A DNA stretch of 28,465 bases from Candidatus Hydrogenedentota bacterium (GTDB lineage Bacteria; Hydrogenedentota; Hydrogenedentia; Hydrogenedentales; SLHB01), in NCBI GenBank assembly GCA_035416745.1, contig DAOLNV010000067.1, positions 1 to 28,465 on the forward strand, given 5' to 3'. Position numbers and translations under genes: made by a program. The notes below the pieces were generated by a model, which worked only from the letters and a program-made list of their open reading frames with translations, was not told where the DNA came from and did not search any database. Below, piece by piece: positions 15,252 to 23,926 of this stretch (the stretch's first letter is position 1; every line of letters begins with the position of its first letter).

Positions 15252-18200
15252 TTACTCGGGTCCTTTGTGCCAGCGGGGCTGCGCCACTCCGACTTGCTCA
15301 AGATATTGGGTTTTGAAGGATTCGGTTGCCGGCCGGTCGAGCAGCAGGTAATCGAGGGCGCGCAAGATCTGCGAGTCGAGATAGTGGCTCAACTGGATAG
15401 CCTTGGCCGGGCATTCGGCGCTGCAACTGCCACAGCCCATACACACGACCCCCTGGATCTCGGCTTTGTTGTTCGGTCCCACCTCCGGCGCGTGATAAGG
15501 GCAGACGTGCACGCACGTCATGCACGAGATGCACTTGTCGGGGTCGACCCACGCTACCTGGCCGCTGACCGGCATAACTTTTCGGGAAAGAATCGAGGCG
15601 GCGCGGCCGGCGACGGCATTGGCCTGCGAGATGGTCTCTCCGATGCTCTTCGGGGCGTGGGCCGTTCCGCAGAGAAAGATGCCTTCGCTGGCGAAATCCA
15701 CCGGACGCAGTTTCACGTGGGCTTCGAGGAAGAACCCATCGGCGTTGAGCGGGACCCGCAGAAGTTCCGAAACCTCTTCGCGATCGGGTTGAGGGACCAT
15801 CGGGGCAGCCAGGACCAGCATGTCCGGGCTGACTTCGATAGTTCGCGCAAGAGCCGGTTCCTGCACGCGGACGCGCAGGGCGCCGTTCAGGGTGAGTTCG
15901 GGGGGCTGTTCGGCATCGTACCGCACAAACAAAACGCCCTTTTCGCGGGCTTCACGATAGGCGGCTTCACGGAACCCGTACGTGCGCATGTCGCGGTACA
16001 GAACCATGATTCGGGCATCGGGATACAGCCGCTTCAATTCGAGCGCGTTCTTGACAGCGGTCGTACAGCATACGCGGCTGCAGTAGGGGCGCTCTTCGTT
16101 GCGCTGCTCGACGCACTGGATCATCACGACGGTGGCCTTCGCGGGAAGACGCAGCGAGCTCTGGTTCAAACGCTCGGAGAGTTCAAGCTGCGTGAGCACC
16201 TTGTCGCTCTTGCCGTAACCGAACGATTCGGGTTTGTGCTCTTCGGCCCCCGTAGCCACGACCACCACCCCGTGCCGGATTTCTCTGCAGTTGCCGTTGG
16301 AGACGATCGTGGTCTCGAAGGCCCCGATATGGCCATCGACTTTTGACACCCGGGCATTCAGATGAACCTGTATGAGCTTGTTAGACATCACTTTCGCGAT
16401 GGTGTCGTCAAGAAAATCCTGGATGTTCTCGCCGTCGAGCGTGTGGTGCAGACGCCGTGCGGTACCGCCGAGGACGTCGGCCTTCTCAACTACGTGGGCC
16501 GCGAAACCCTGGCCGGCGAGGGCCAATGCGGCTGTCATGCCCGCGACGCCGCCGCCTATGATGAGGGCGCCCTTGCTGACGGGAACGGTTACTTCCTTGA
16601 GCGGAACTGATTCGCTCGCGCGGGCGACAATCATGCGCACAAGGTCGCAGGCTTTGTTTGTCGCGGTCTCGGGGTCGTTGGCATGTACCCATGAACATTG
16701 TTCGCGGATATTGGCCATTTCGAGCAGATACGGGTTAAGACCGGCGTCGCGCAGGGTATCGCGGAAGACCGGTTCGTGCGTGCGCGGGGTGCAGGACGCC
16801 ACCACTACTCGATTGATCCGGTGCTCGAGAAGGCTCTGCTTCATGCGCGCCTGACTGTCGTCCGCGCAGGTGTAGATGGTGTGTTCGGCATGGACGACGT
16901 TGGGGAACCGACGGGTCCGCTCGACGACCTCGGCGACGTCCACCACGGAGGCGATATTGCTGCCGCAATGGCATACGAAGACGCCCACCCTCGGGGGCTC
17001 ATCCGTGATGTCGCGTTCCGGGGGATAATGTTTGGTGCGAACTTGCGAGCCGCGCGCGGCAGCAAGAAGGGCCATCGCGCGAGAGGCAGCGCCGCTGGCC
17101 TGCATGACGGTATCGGGAATGTCCTTCGGCTCCTGGAAAGTTCCGCCGACAAATACGCCGGCTCGCGACGTGTCCAGAGGGCGCAGTTCGGAGGTTTGCG
17201 CGAATCCCCATTTATTCAGGGCGACGCCGATGTGTTCCGCCTGGTTGAGCAACGCTTGACTGGGCTCCAGTCCCAGCGACAGCACAACCATGTCGAATTC
17301 TTCTTCGACCTGCTTGAGGCCGGGGCCGAAATAACGGAGCACAAGGTTCCTGGTGTCCGGCATCTCGATAGTTCGCGAGATAAACGAACGCACGTACCGG
17401 ATGCCGAGGTCATTCTTCGCGCGCTCATAGTAGCGGTCAAAATCTTTCCCGAAGGCTCGCATATCCAGGAAGAATATCGTGACGTCGAGATCCGGGTCGT
17501 GTTCTTTGGCGAGAATGGCTTCTTTGGTCGCGGCCATACAGCACACGGACGAGCAGTAATCGTTGCGGCAGCCCGAGTCGCGAGAGCCGACGCACTGTAT
17601 GAAAGCCAGGCGCTTGGGGGCTGCGCCGTCGGACGGCCGCTGGATATGGCCTTGTGTCGGACCCGAGGCCGACAGAATGCGCTCGAACTGCACGTTCGTA
17701 ACGACATTGCTGGCGTGACCAAACCCGAACTCGCCGCGCTTCGAGCCGTCAAAGGCGTCGAAACCGGGAGTCAAAACCACCGCGCCGACTTCCAGTTCGA
17801 GGGTTGACGGCGTCTGCTCGTGGAGAATGGCGCCCGCCTTGCACGCCTCGACGCATCGCATGCATTCGCAGCACATGCCGCAATTGAGGCATCGTTGGGC
17901 TTCGCGTTGCGCCTCCTCCGGCGTATACGTGCTCTCGACCTCCTGGAAGCTTCCTGCGCGTTGTGCGGCGGGCAGTTCCGCTTGGGGGACGCGGCCGGCC
18001 TCGCCCAGCCTCTTCTTGAGCGTCTTGATGTCCGCCTCGGACAGGGGATTGCAGGATTCGGGCCGCATTTCGAGGCCATCAGCCAACGGCTGGCCGTTGA
18101 GGTAATTGCCGATTGCCTTGGCCGCGCGCTTCCCGTGGGCGATAGCATCGATTACACTCGAGGGGCCCGCCACAACGTCGCCTCCAGCGAAGATTCCTTT

Positions 18201-19796
18201 GCGAGGGGTCGCCATCGTTAATTCATCGGCCACGATAGTGCCCCATCGGCTCGTCTCGAGACCGAAGAGTTCGATGAGCTTACGCGGCACCGACTGGCTT
18301 ACCGCGGGGATGAGCGTGTCGGTCTCGAGCGTGAATTCCGAGCCGTTGATGGGCACGGGACGGCGCCGGCCGCTGTCGTCGGGCTCCCCCAACTCCATGC
18401 GGATGCATTCGATGGCTTTTGCCGCGCCGTCCTCAACACTGACCCTGGTGGGCGCGGCCAGGTACCGGATATCAATCTTTTCCTGCAAAGCGGCTTCGAT
18501 TTCGGCGTGGTCGGCCGGCATCTCTTCGCGAGTGCGGCGGTACAGGATGGTGACTTTGCGCGCGCCCAGGCGCACGGCAGTACGAGCGGCGTCGATAGCG
18601 GTGTTGCCGCCGCCTACGATGACAACGTTCCTGCCGAGGCCGGTCTCTTGGCCGAGCGCGTATTTGCGCAGAAAGTCAACGCCGTGAATGACGCCACGAG
18701 AGTCTTCGCCCGGGATATCGAGTTTCCTGCTTTCGTGGGCGCCGGTGGCGATGAAGACGGCATCGTACATTTTGGTAATGTCGCCGCTTGAAATATCTTC
18801 GCCAACGGAGGTATCAGGCTTGAACTCGACGCCCATTTTGCGCATGCCTGAAAGGTCCCTTTCCAGGATTTCCGGCGGCAGACGGTAGTCGGGAATGCCC
18901 ACAGACAGCATACCGCCCAGCACGGGGAGGGATTCGAACACCGTCACTTTGTGCCCCGCCAGCGCCAGGAAATGGGCAGCGGACAGGCCGGCCGGTCCCG
19001 AACCCACGATGGCAACCGATTTTCCGGAAGACTGAATGCCCGCTGGTGGCGTGAATTCGGGATACAAGTCCATGGCGAAGCGTTTGAGGCCCCTGATATT
19101 GATGGGCTCATCAACAGCGCCGCGGTTGCATTTCAGTTCGCACGGGTGAAAACACACACGGCCACAAATCGACGGCAGGGGGTTCTCGCGGCTTATCACA
19201 GCGGCCGCCTCCTCGAACCTGCCCGCCGCGATCAGCGCGACGTAGGCCTGAACGCTTGAATCAATGGGGCAACCCGAGCTGCACATCGCGCGGCCGCGTT
19301 TGAGAATGACGTAGGCGTTAGGCGCGGCTTGAGCATACACACGGTCAATGGCCTTACGCGTGCCGATCTGGGCATCAAACTGGCTTTGGACGGAGATCGG
19401 GCATACCGCTGTGCAGTCGCCGCACATGGTGCACTTGTCAACATCCACATAACGAGGCCGCTGGATGACCGTCGCCTTGAACTGGCCCGGTTCGCCTTCC
19501 AGTTTGACGACATCGCTCATGGTGAGCAGATCGATGTTGGGATCGCGCATGCATTCGACCAACTTGGGGGAGATGATGCACGTGGCGCAATCGCCGGTCG
19601 GGAACGTTTTGTCCAGGCGCGCCATGCCGCCGCCCACGGCGGCCTGGTTCTCCACCAGGTAGACGTGAAAACCCGCAGCCGAAAGGTCCAGAGACGCTTG
19701 AATGCCGGCAACGCCCGCCCCGCAAACAAGTACGGCGCCGGTGGGCTTTTGTCTTCCGGTTTCCGTAGTGGGGAAAGAAGAAGCTTCCATTTTCAT
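15252..19796 (-). CDS. hdrA: HdrA-type flavoprotein, 1514 residues, with inserted GltD/NfnB-like NAD(P)H oxidoreductase
   Basis: HdrA is the FAD- and Fe-S-containing core of heterodisulfide-reductase-like complexes, where flavin-based electron bifurcation occurs. Here it is a composite. Residues 20-165 are the front of an HdrA FAD module with a CTMCGDCTAVCP cluster (122-133). Residues 166-575 are a GltD/NfnB-like domain with Cys172/176/211/215/219/223, FAD motif GSGPAG (265-270) and NAD(P) motif GGGNTA (395-400). A cysteine cluster (636-652) precedes the remainder of the first FAD module (660-920, with YCSSVCC). Residues 935-1514 form a complete second HdrA: Cys942/944 domain, FAD motif GGGVAG (1081-1086), YCSRVCC, and two [4Fe-4S] sites (1422-1433, 1452-1463). 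Three FAD and many clusters are expected. The start ATG overlaps the hdrB stop (ATGA). The domain order is seen directly; the bifurcating role is inferred. Confidence 0.93.
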   Translation of the reverse strand: MKMEASSFPTTETGRQKPTGAVLVCGAGVAGIQASLDLSAAGFHVYLVENQAAVGGGMARLDKTFPTGDCATCIISPKLVECMRDPNIDLLTMSDVVKLEGEPGQFKATVIQRPRYVDVDKCTMCGDCTAVCPISVQSQFDAQIGTRKAIDRVYAQAAPNAYVILKRGRAMCSSGCPIDSSVQAYVALIAAGRFEEAAAVISRENPLPSICGRVCFHPCELKCNRGAVDEPINIRGLKRFAMDLYPEFTPPAGIQSSGKSVAIVGSGPAGLSAAHFLALAGHKVTVFESLPVLGGMLSVGIPDYRLPPEILERDLSGMRKMGVEFKPDTSVGEDISSGDITKMYDAVFIATGAHESRKLDIPGEDSRGVIHGVDFLRKYALGQETGLGRNVVIVGGGNTAIDAARTAVRLGARKVTILYRRTREEMPADHAEIEAALQEKIDIRYLAAPTRVSVEDGAAKAIECIRMELGEPDDSGRRRPVPINGSEFTLETDTLIPAVSQSVPRKLIELFGLETSRWGTIVADELTMATPRKGIFAGGDVVAGPSSVIDAIAHGKRAAKAIGNYLNGQPLADGLEMRPESCNPLSEADIKTLKKRLGEAGRVPQAELPAAQRAGSFQEVESTYTPEEAQREAQRCLNCGMCCECMRCVEACKAGAILHEQTPSTLELEVGAVVLTPGFDAFDGSKRGEFGFGHASNVVTNVQFERILSASGPTQGHIQRPSDGAAPKRLAFIQCVGSRDSGCRNDYCSSVCCMAATKEAILAKEHDPDLDVTIFFLDMRAFGKDFDRYYERAKNDLGIRYVRSFISRTIEMPDTRNLVLRYFGPGLKQVEEEFDMVVLSLGLEPSQALLNQAEHIGVALNKWGFAQTSELRPLDTSRAGVFVGGTFQEPKDIPDTVMQASGAASRAMALLAAARGSQVRTKHYPPERDITDEPPRVGVFVCHCGSNIASVVDVAEVVERTRRFPNVVHAEHTIYTCADDSQARMKQSLLEHRINRVVVASCTPRTHEPVFRDTLRDAGLNPYLLEMANIREQCSWVHANDPETATNKACDLVRMIVARASESVPLKEVTVPVSKGALIIGGGVAGMTAALALAGQGFAAHVVEKADVLGGTARRLHHTLDGENIQDFLDDTIAKVMSNKLIQVHLNARVSKVDGHIGAFETTIVSNGNCREIRHGVVVVATGAEEHKPESFGYGKSDKVLTQLELSERLNQSSLRLPAKATVVMIQCVEQRNEERPYCSRVCCTTAVKNALELKRLYPDARIMVLYRDMRTYGFREAAYREAREKGVLFVRYDAEQPPELTLNGALRVRVQEPALARTIEVSPDMLVLAAPMVPQPDREEVSELLRVPLNADGFFLEAHVKLRPVDFASEGIFLCGTAHAPKSIGETISQANAVAGRAASILSRKVMPVSGQVAWVDPDKCISCMTCVHVCPYHAPEVGPNNKAEIQGVVCMGCGSCSAECPAKAIQLSHYLDSQILRALDYLLLDRPATESFKTQYLEQVGVAQPRWHKGPE

Positions 19797-20704
19797 GCCC
19801 TTCCGCCGGCCATGCCAGTCACGGCGGCGCTCTTGGAGTACAAGGGGGCCGCGCTGCTCGTCAGGGCCTCAAGCCCGAGGGCGTTTGGAGAAAGCCCCAG
19901 GGCCAGCCCCAGAAACTGTGTGATGTAAACAACGGGAATATCGGGAAGCCCCGGTTCACCCTGCCTGGCCTCCGGCTGACGGAAATCGAGGTTCAGATGA
20001 CACATGGGACAGGCCACCACAATGCATTCCGCGCCCGCGCGATGAGCCATGGACAGTATCTGGCGGCCAAGGCGGCTCACGATGCCGGTCTTGCTGACTG
20101 ACAGGCTCGCACCGCAACATTCGGTCTTGAACGGCCAATCGACGACCTCCGCGCCCGCCGCCTTGACCAATTCGTCCATGCAGGTAGGGTGTTCGGGGTC
20201 ATCAAACGCCACCACTTCGGGTGGACGGGACAGAAGACAACCGTAGTAGGAAGCAACGCGCAAGCCCTGGAATGGCGCCCTGATCCGTTTGCGCAACTGA
20301 CGAACGCCAAAATCGTTGACAAGGACATCGAGAATGTGGCGGACACGCACCGCCCCGTCATAAGGCCGTTCGGTAATTCGCTCGGCGCGAGCTTTTTCGG
20401 CCGGGTCCTGGTTCACCCTGTAATTGGCCGTCCGCAGCCGCGCATAGCACGCGGCGCACGCCGTCAATACTTGCGAGAAGCCGGCAGCCTGGGCTTTCTG
20501 AAGGTTTAGCATGGGCAACGCTACCGCAAGCGATGCGTTGCTTGAATGGGCCGGCGTCGAGCCGCAACACACCCAGTCAGGGATGTCTGTCAAGCTGATG
20601 CCCACGGCTTGGCACAGTGCCCGGGTGGACTTGTCGAAGTCCCAGGCCGTGGATTCAAGGCTGCATCCCGGGAAGAATGCGTAAGACAGAGTGCCGGCCT
20701 TCAC
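19793..20704 (-). CDS. hdrB: HdrB-like subunit with two CCG domains
   Basis: HdrB holds the two noncubane [4Fe-4S] clusters at which heterodisulfide is reduced in methanogens; in bacterial relatives the substrate is often unknown. The 303-residue product has both complete CCG motifs: Cys14, Cys46-Cys47, Cys83, Cys86, and Cys156, Cys196-Cys197, Cys232, Cys235. All cluster ligands are therefore present and disulfide or related chemistry is possible. The GTG at 20704 overlaps the hdrC stop codon (GTGA) and has AGGAGG (20715-20720) ten nt upstream. This is preferred over an open extension to 21166 that runs out of frame through hdrC. The stop overlaps the hdrA start, so hdrCBA should be translated together. 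Confidence 0.92.
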   Translation of the reverse strand: MKAGTLSYAFFPGCSLESTAWDFDKSTRALCQAVGISLTDIPDWVCCGSTPAHSSNASLAVALPMLNLQKAQAAGFSQVLTACAACYARLRTANYRVNQDPAEKARAERITERPYDGAVRVRHILDVLVNDFGVRQLRKRIRAPFQGLRVASYYGCLLSRPPEVVAFDDPEHPTCMDELVKAAGAEVVDWPFKTECCGASLSVSKTGIVSRLGRQILSMAHRAGAECIVVACPMCHLNLDFRQPEARQGEPGLPDIPVVYITQFLGLALGLSPNALGLEALTSSAAPLYSKSAAVTGMAGGRA

Positions 20705-21270
20705 CGCTTCTTTTCCTCCTCGTGTGACCGTTTGAAAACCCTTCGCACTTCCCTGACGCTCCGGGAAAAGTGGGGCACGAACGACAGTTTGCGTCTTGCC
20801 AGCATGCGGGGGACCTTGTCGATGTCGGAAAACAGGTCGCGGCTGGCGAGTTTGTAGAGGGTCATCATACCCAACTCGAAGACCCTGCCGTGCCAGCGCA
20901 CGCTGGTCAAGAAAGCTTTGTTGAAACTCTTTCCGCGTTTGTCGGGGACGGCGGCCTTGCGTTCGACTGCCATCATGCGGAGCACGTCCATCACGGCGGC
21001 GATATCGATACCCATGGGGCAGCGCGTTGTACAGGCCTCGCATGACGCACAGGCCCAGATGGCCTGGGACTCGAGGATCTCGTCCCTGGCGCCCAAGTGT
21101 ATCAAGCGCATGATCTGGCTTGACATCAGGTCCATGTCGGGTCCGACGGGACAGCCCACCGAACACTTATGGCATTGGAGGCACGCGCTTACGGGTGTTC
21201 CGGTTCGGCGTTCCACATCGTTCAACAGCGTGGCATCTGTCCATTCAAGCATCTTTTGCATGGCAGTCAC
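20701..21270 (-). CDS. hdrC: HdrC-like ferredoxin subunit
   Basis: HdrC transfers electrons between HdrA and HdrB through two [4Fe-4S] clusters. The 189-residue product has the two ferredoxin motifs CLQCHKCSVGCP (30-41) and CASCEACTTRCP (74-85), followed by a basic helical C-terminal region of about 90 residues. The length is typical of HdrC. The GTG at 21270 overlaps the stop of the preceding amidotransferase gene (GTGA), with GAGGTGG close upstream; an ATG three codons later (21261) is an alternative. It is the first of hdrCBA and follows directly on the glutamate-synthase genes, which ties the two modules into one transcript. Confidence 0.92.
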   Translation of the reverse strand: MTAMQKMLEWTDATLLNDVERRTGTPVSACLQCHKCSVGCPVGPDMDLMSSQIMRLIHLGARDEILESQAIWACASCEACTTRCPMGIDIAAVMDVLRMMAVERKAAVPDKRGKSFNKAFLTSVRWHGRVFELGMMTLYKLASRDLFSDIDKVPRMLARRKLSFVPHFSRSVREVRRVFKRSHEEEKKR

Positions 21271-23924
21271 TCACCCACCTCGCCGGTAGTTGCCTGTTTG
21301 CCCTTTTTGACGGGCACGACTTTCTGGTAGACCTGCCCGGGCTGTCTGATGACGCCGTCAACGGTAAGTAGGTCTCGCTCGACCTGGATTCCGAACAGCT
21401 GTTCATTCTCGCGCAGATAGGGCAGGATCAACTGCCAATCATCCTCGGTGAGGGCAGCGTACATGCCCCCGTTCAACTGCTCGTCGACCAGGGTCCTGTG
21501 CGGGTCACGGACATAGATTGCCCCGCCCGATGCAAGGGAAAGGAGGTTGCCGCCGGGATAGGGCATCTCAAGTGGGTCTGGTCTGCCGTCCTTGTCGAAG
21601 CGCATGCCGTTTAAGATGACGAACCCGCCCTCTTCATGGGGATCTCCCGCCATGAACGATTCCGCCAAAAAGTCCAGCGACGTCCCATTTATGACTACGC
21701 GAGGCTTGCCGACGGCGTTGATGAGAGGGCGCCCTGCCGTGTTGCCCATGACATAGATCACGCCGCCCTTGGCGCCGTACAGGAAGGTCTGGCCGGCATC
21801 TCCATAAATCACCATCTTGCCGCGTTTGGCGATTTGGCCGACCTGGTCCTGGGCATTGCCGTGAACGTAGACCTCAAGTCCATCTATGCCAGAGCCCAGG
21901 TAGTCGCCAGGATTATCATAACAGTCCACGCGGAGGCCATCGCTCTTCGGGCCGAAGCCGGCCGCGTGGAAGCGTGTCCCGCGAGAGTTGTAGTGGATGA
22001 TGTGGCGCCAGCCCGCGTTGTATGCGTCCACGGCGAGCCGGGCGTCGCATTGGGGGCCCTGTGGCTCAAAGCCCCGGCTGTCAATAAGAAGGGTATGTTC
22101 CCCGGCTGCCGGAGCGCGAAGGGTACCGCGCGTTTCCCAGGTGATCCGCCGGTAGGCGCTCTCACGCGCATCATCGAACAGGGGCTGTCGGGAGAAGACC
22201 TCTTCCAGCCCTTGCCGGAGAATCGTAAGAACGGCGCTGCGCTTTTTCGTGCCGGTTGGGTAGCGGAGATCCATCAGGCGGGTGAGGACGTCGATGCCGA
22301 TGTGCGGCATGCGGAGCGCGGTCTTCGCCACGACCTCGTCCATCGCCTTGCGAAGCCGGTCAAAGTCCATGCCGCCGATGGCAGCATGCAGATAGCGGAA
22401 AAGACCGTCGGCATCGTTTTCTCGGACGGTCTTCTCAATTGCCGCGGCGTCTTTCTCGTTCGGAGCGGATAGGACCAGAGGAACGGAAAGGTCGCAGTGG
22501 ACTTGCCCCGGCCAAGTGGATACGGGCACCCCAAACTTGTCGGTTACGTGCAGGTGGTAGTCTTCGGTACGGCCATTGCCGGACGCCCCATCGGGCATGA
22601 CGTTGAATAGAAAGGCTCCACCGTCGTCATAACTTCCACCGCGTGCGTTCCAGTATTGGTCAGCCACGGGCATGAAACGGGGATCTTCACTATTCAGGCC
22701 GGCGAGGGTCGCGTCGATAGCCTGTTTCTCGGAACAAATCAAGCCGATGGAGACGTCTTTGCCTTCTTGAAGCGCGAACACCTGGGGCCGCAGCATCGCC
22801 GTGTCGGTGATGCCGAGCAGCTGAAATCCCTTCTTTCCGTGAAGTGTGCGCGCGATGATGAAGAACCAGGGTCCATCGGGCGAACCGTGGATGTGGGCTG
22901 CCTGGATCTGGCGGTAGACCTGCTGCCGGGCTTTGGGAAGCCGGTCAAAGTCGAGTTCCGTGGTCGGCGCGAGCGCCTCAATAATGTATTCCACCGGGTA
23001 CTTGTAAACACGGTGCATCAGGTCGAATAGCATCACTGACACCTCGGTGTCGGTGAGAAAGCGCGGGAAAAGGTTGCGCTGCGCAAGATACTCGCACACC
23101 GAATGGTAGTTGGCGAAATCCCCGTTGTGCACGAGGGCCTCGTGCATGCCGATGAATGGGTGGGCGCCGCCGGGGTGCCATACCCGGCCCCGGGTCGGAT
23201 AGCGCTGATGCGCAATCCATACGTGTGCGCGCATGTCTTCCATCTTGTAATACTGGACCGAGGCTTCCGCGTACCCGACGATCTTGATGATGATAAGGTT
23301 GCGCGCATGCGACATTACGAACGCGCGCTTTTCCCCCAGCGAGGCATAGAACTCATCGTTAAGCTTCGAGGAATTCTGGAAAACAAATTCGTCTTCGATT
23401 TCGTCTTCGGTCAGTTTCGCGAGACCGTTTTCCTGTGCAAACCGTTCGAGCACGTTCTTCTTGGCCCGGACAAAATAGCGGGCGACATCCGGCGGGCGGA
23501 CTTCAAGCAACGGCACATCGCGATAATCGCCGACGGTAGGGATCAGGCCGCCCTGGAACACGTCAAAGTGAGGCTCGATATATTTCTTCTCGATAGACTC
23601 ACGCGCGGCTGGATCGAGCAACGCAACCTGGAGAATGTACGCTTCATCGAGGACTTGGCGTGAAACGCCCATATCTCCCGGAACAAGGCCGCAGGCGGCA
23701 ATGCCGCCGCCCTTGCCGTTACCCCGGTTGCGCATCTGGATGGAGGGCTCGTAGATGTGTTTGCCGCGCACGGGAATCGTGCAGGCAAAGCCCGTTACGC
23801 CGCATCCGCCCTCGGCCTCCGGCGGCTTGGGGAACAGGTCGCCGGCGGGGCGAAGATGGGCGCGCGCGCGCACTATTGCCTCGGCCCTTTCAATGAACGC
23901 CCTGTGGGTGTCAATCGTGTCCAT
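21267..23924 (-). CDS. Glutamate synthase-type class II glutamine amidotransferase fused to GXGXG domain (no FMN domain)
   Basis: In GltB the amidotransferase releases ammonia from glutamine for use at the FMN site. The 885-residue product has residues 1-40 as a probable propeptide, then CGVTGFA with Cys41 as the likely N-terminal nucleophile after processing. Other GATase II residues follow: AHQRYPTRG, HPFIGMHEALVHNGD, and LTDTE. From about 610 to 770 comes the GXGXG beta-helix typical of the C-terminus of GltB, with repeats such as GLEVYVHGNAQDQVG and GGVIYVMGNTAGRP. The FMN domain that normally sits between them is missing and is encoded by the next gene upstream. The ATG lies two nt after that gene's stop, with AAGGA inside its last codons. 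Glutaminase activity looks possible from the residues, but has not been shown. Confidence 0.88.
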   Translation of the reverse strand: MDTIDTHRAFIERAEAIVRARAHLRPAGDLFPKPPEAEGGCGVTGFACTIPVRGKHIYEPSIQMRNRGNGKGGGIAACGLVPGDMGVSRQVLDEAYILQVALLDPAARESIEKKYIEPHFDVFQGGLIPTVGDYRDVPLLEVRPPDVARYFVRAKKNVLERFAQENGLAKLTEDEIEDEFVFQNSSKLNDEFYASLGEKRAFVMSHARNLIIIKIVGYAEASVQYYKMEDMRAHVWIAHQRYPTRGRVWHPGGAHPFIGMHEALVHNGDFANYHSVCEYLAQRNLFPRFLTDTEVSVMLFDLMHRVYKYPVEYIIEALAPTTELDFDRLPKARQQVYRQIQAAHIHGSPDGPWFFIIARTLHGKKGFQLLGITDTAMLRPQVFALQEGKDVSIGLICSEKQAIDATLAGLNSEDPRFMPVADQYWNARGGSYDDGGAFLFNVMPDGASGNGRTEDYHLHVTDKFGVPVSTWPGQVHCDLSVPLVLSAPNEKDAAAIEKTVRENDADGLFRYLHAAIGGMDFDRLRKAMDEVVAKTALRMPHIGIDVLTRLMDLRYPTGTKKRSAVLTILRQGLEEVFSRQPLFDDARESAYRRITWETRGTLRAPAAGEHTLLIDSRGFEPQGPQCDARLAVDAYNAGWRHIIHYNSRGTRFHAAGFGPKSDGLRVDCYDNPGDYLGSGIDGLEVYVHGNAQDQVGQIAKRGKMVIYGDAGQTFLYGAKGGVIYVMGNTAGRPLINAVGKPRVVINGTSLDFLAESFMAGDPHEEGGFVILNGMRFDKDGRPDPLEMPYPGGNLLSLASGGAIYVRDPHRTLVDEQLNGGMYAALTEDDWQLILPYLRENEQLFGIQVERDLLTVDGVIRQPGQVYQKVVPVKKGKQATTGEVGE

Positions 23925-23926
23925 CG

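Noticed and set aside
15228..17807. Long plus-strand open frames (15228-16346 and 16698-17807) opposite hdrA
   Set aside because: They are antisense to HdrA motifs and have no independent protein signature.
20705..21166. N-terminal extension of the HdrB frame
   Set aside because: The extra sequence is hdrC read in another frame; the GTG at 20704 has an AGGAGG and the GTGA overlap, and HdrB proteins start there.
22070..22100. Possible frameshift between the GATase and GXGXG parts
   Set aside because: The frame is continuous and the junction is followed by intact GXGXG repeats, so this is a real fusion.
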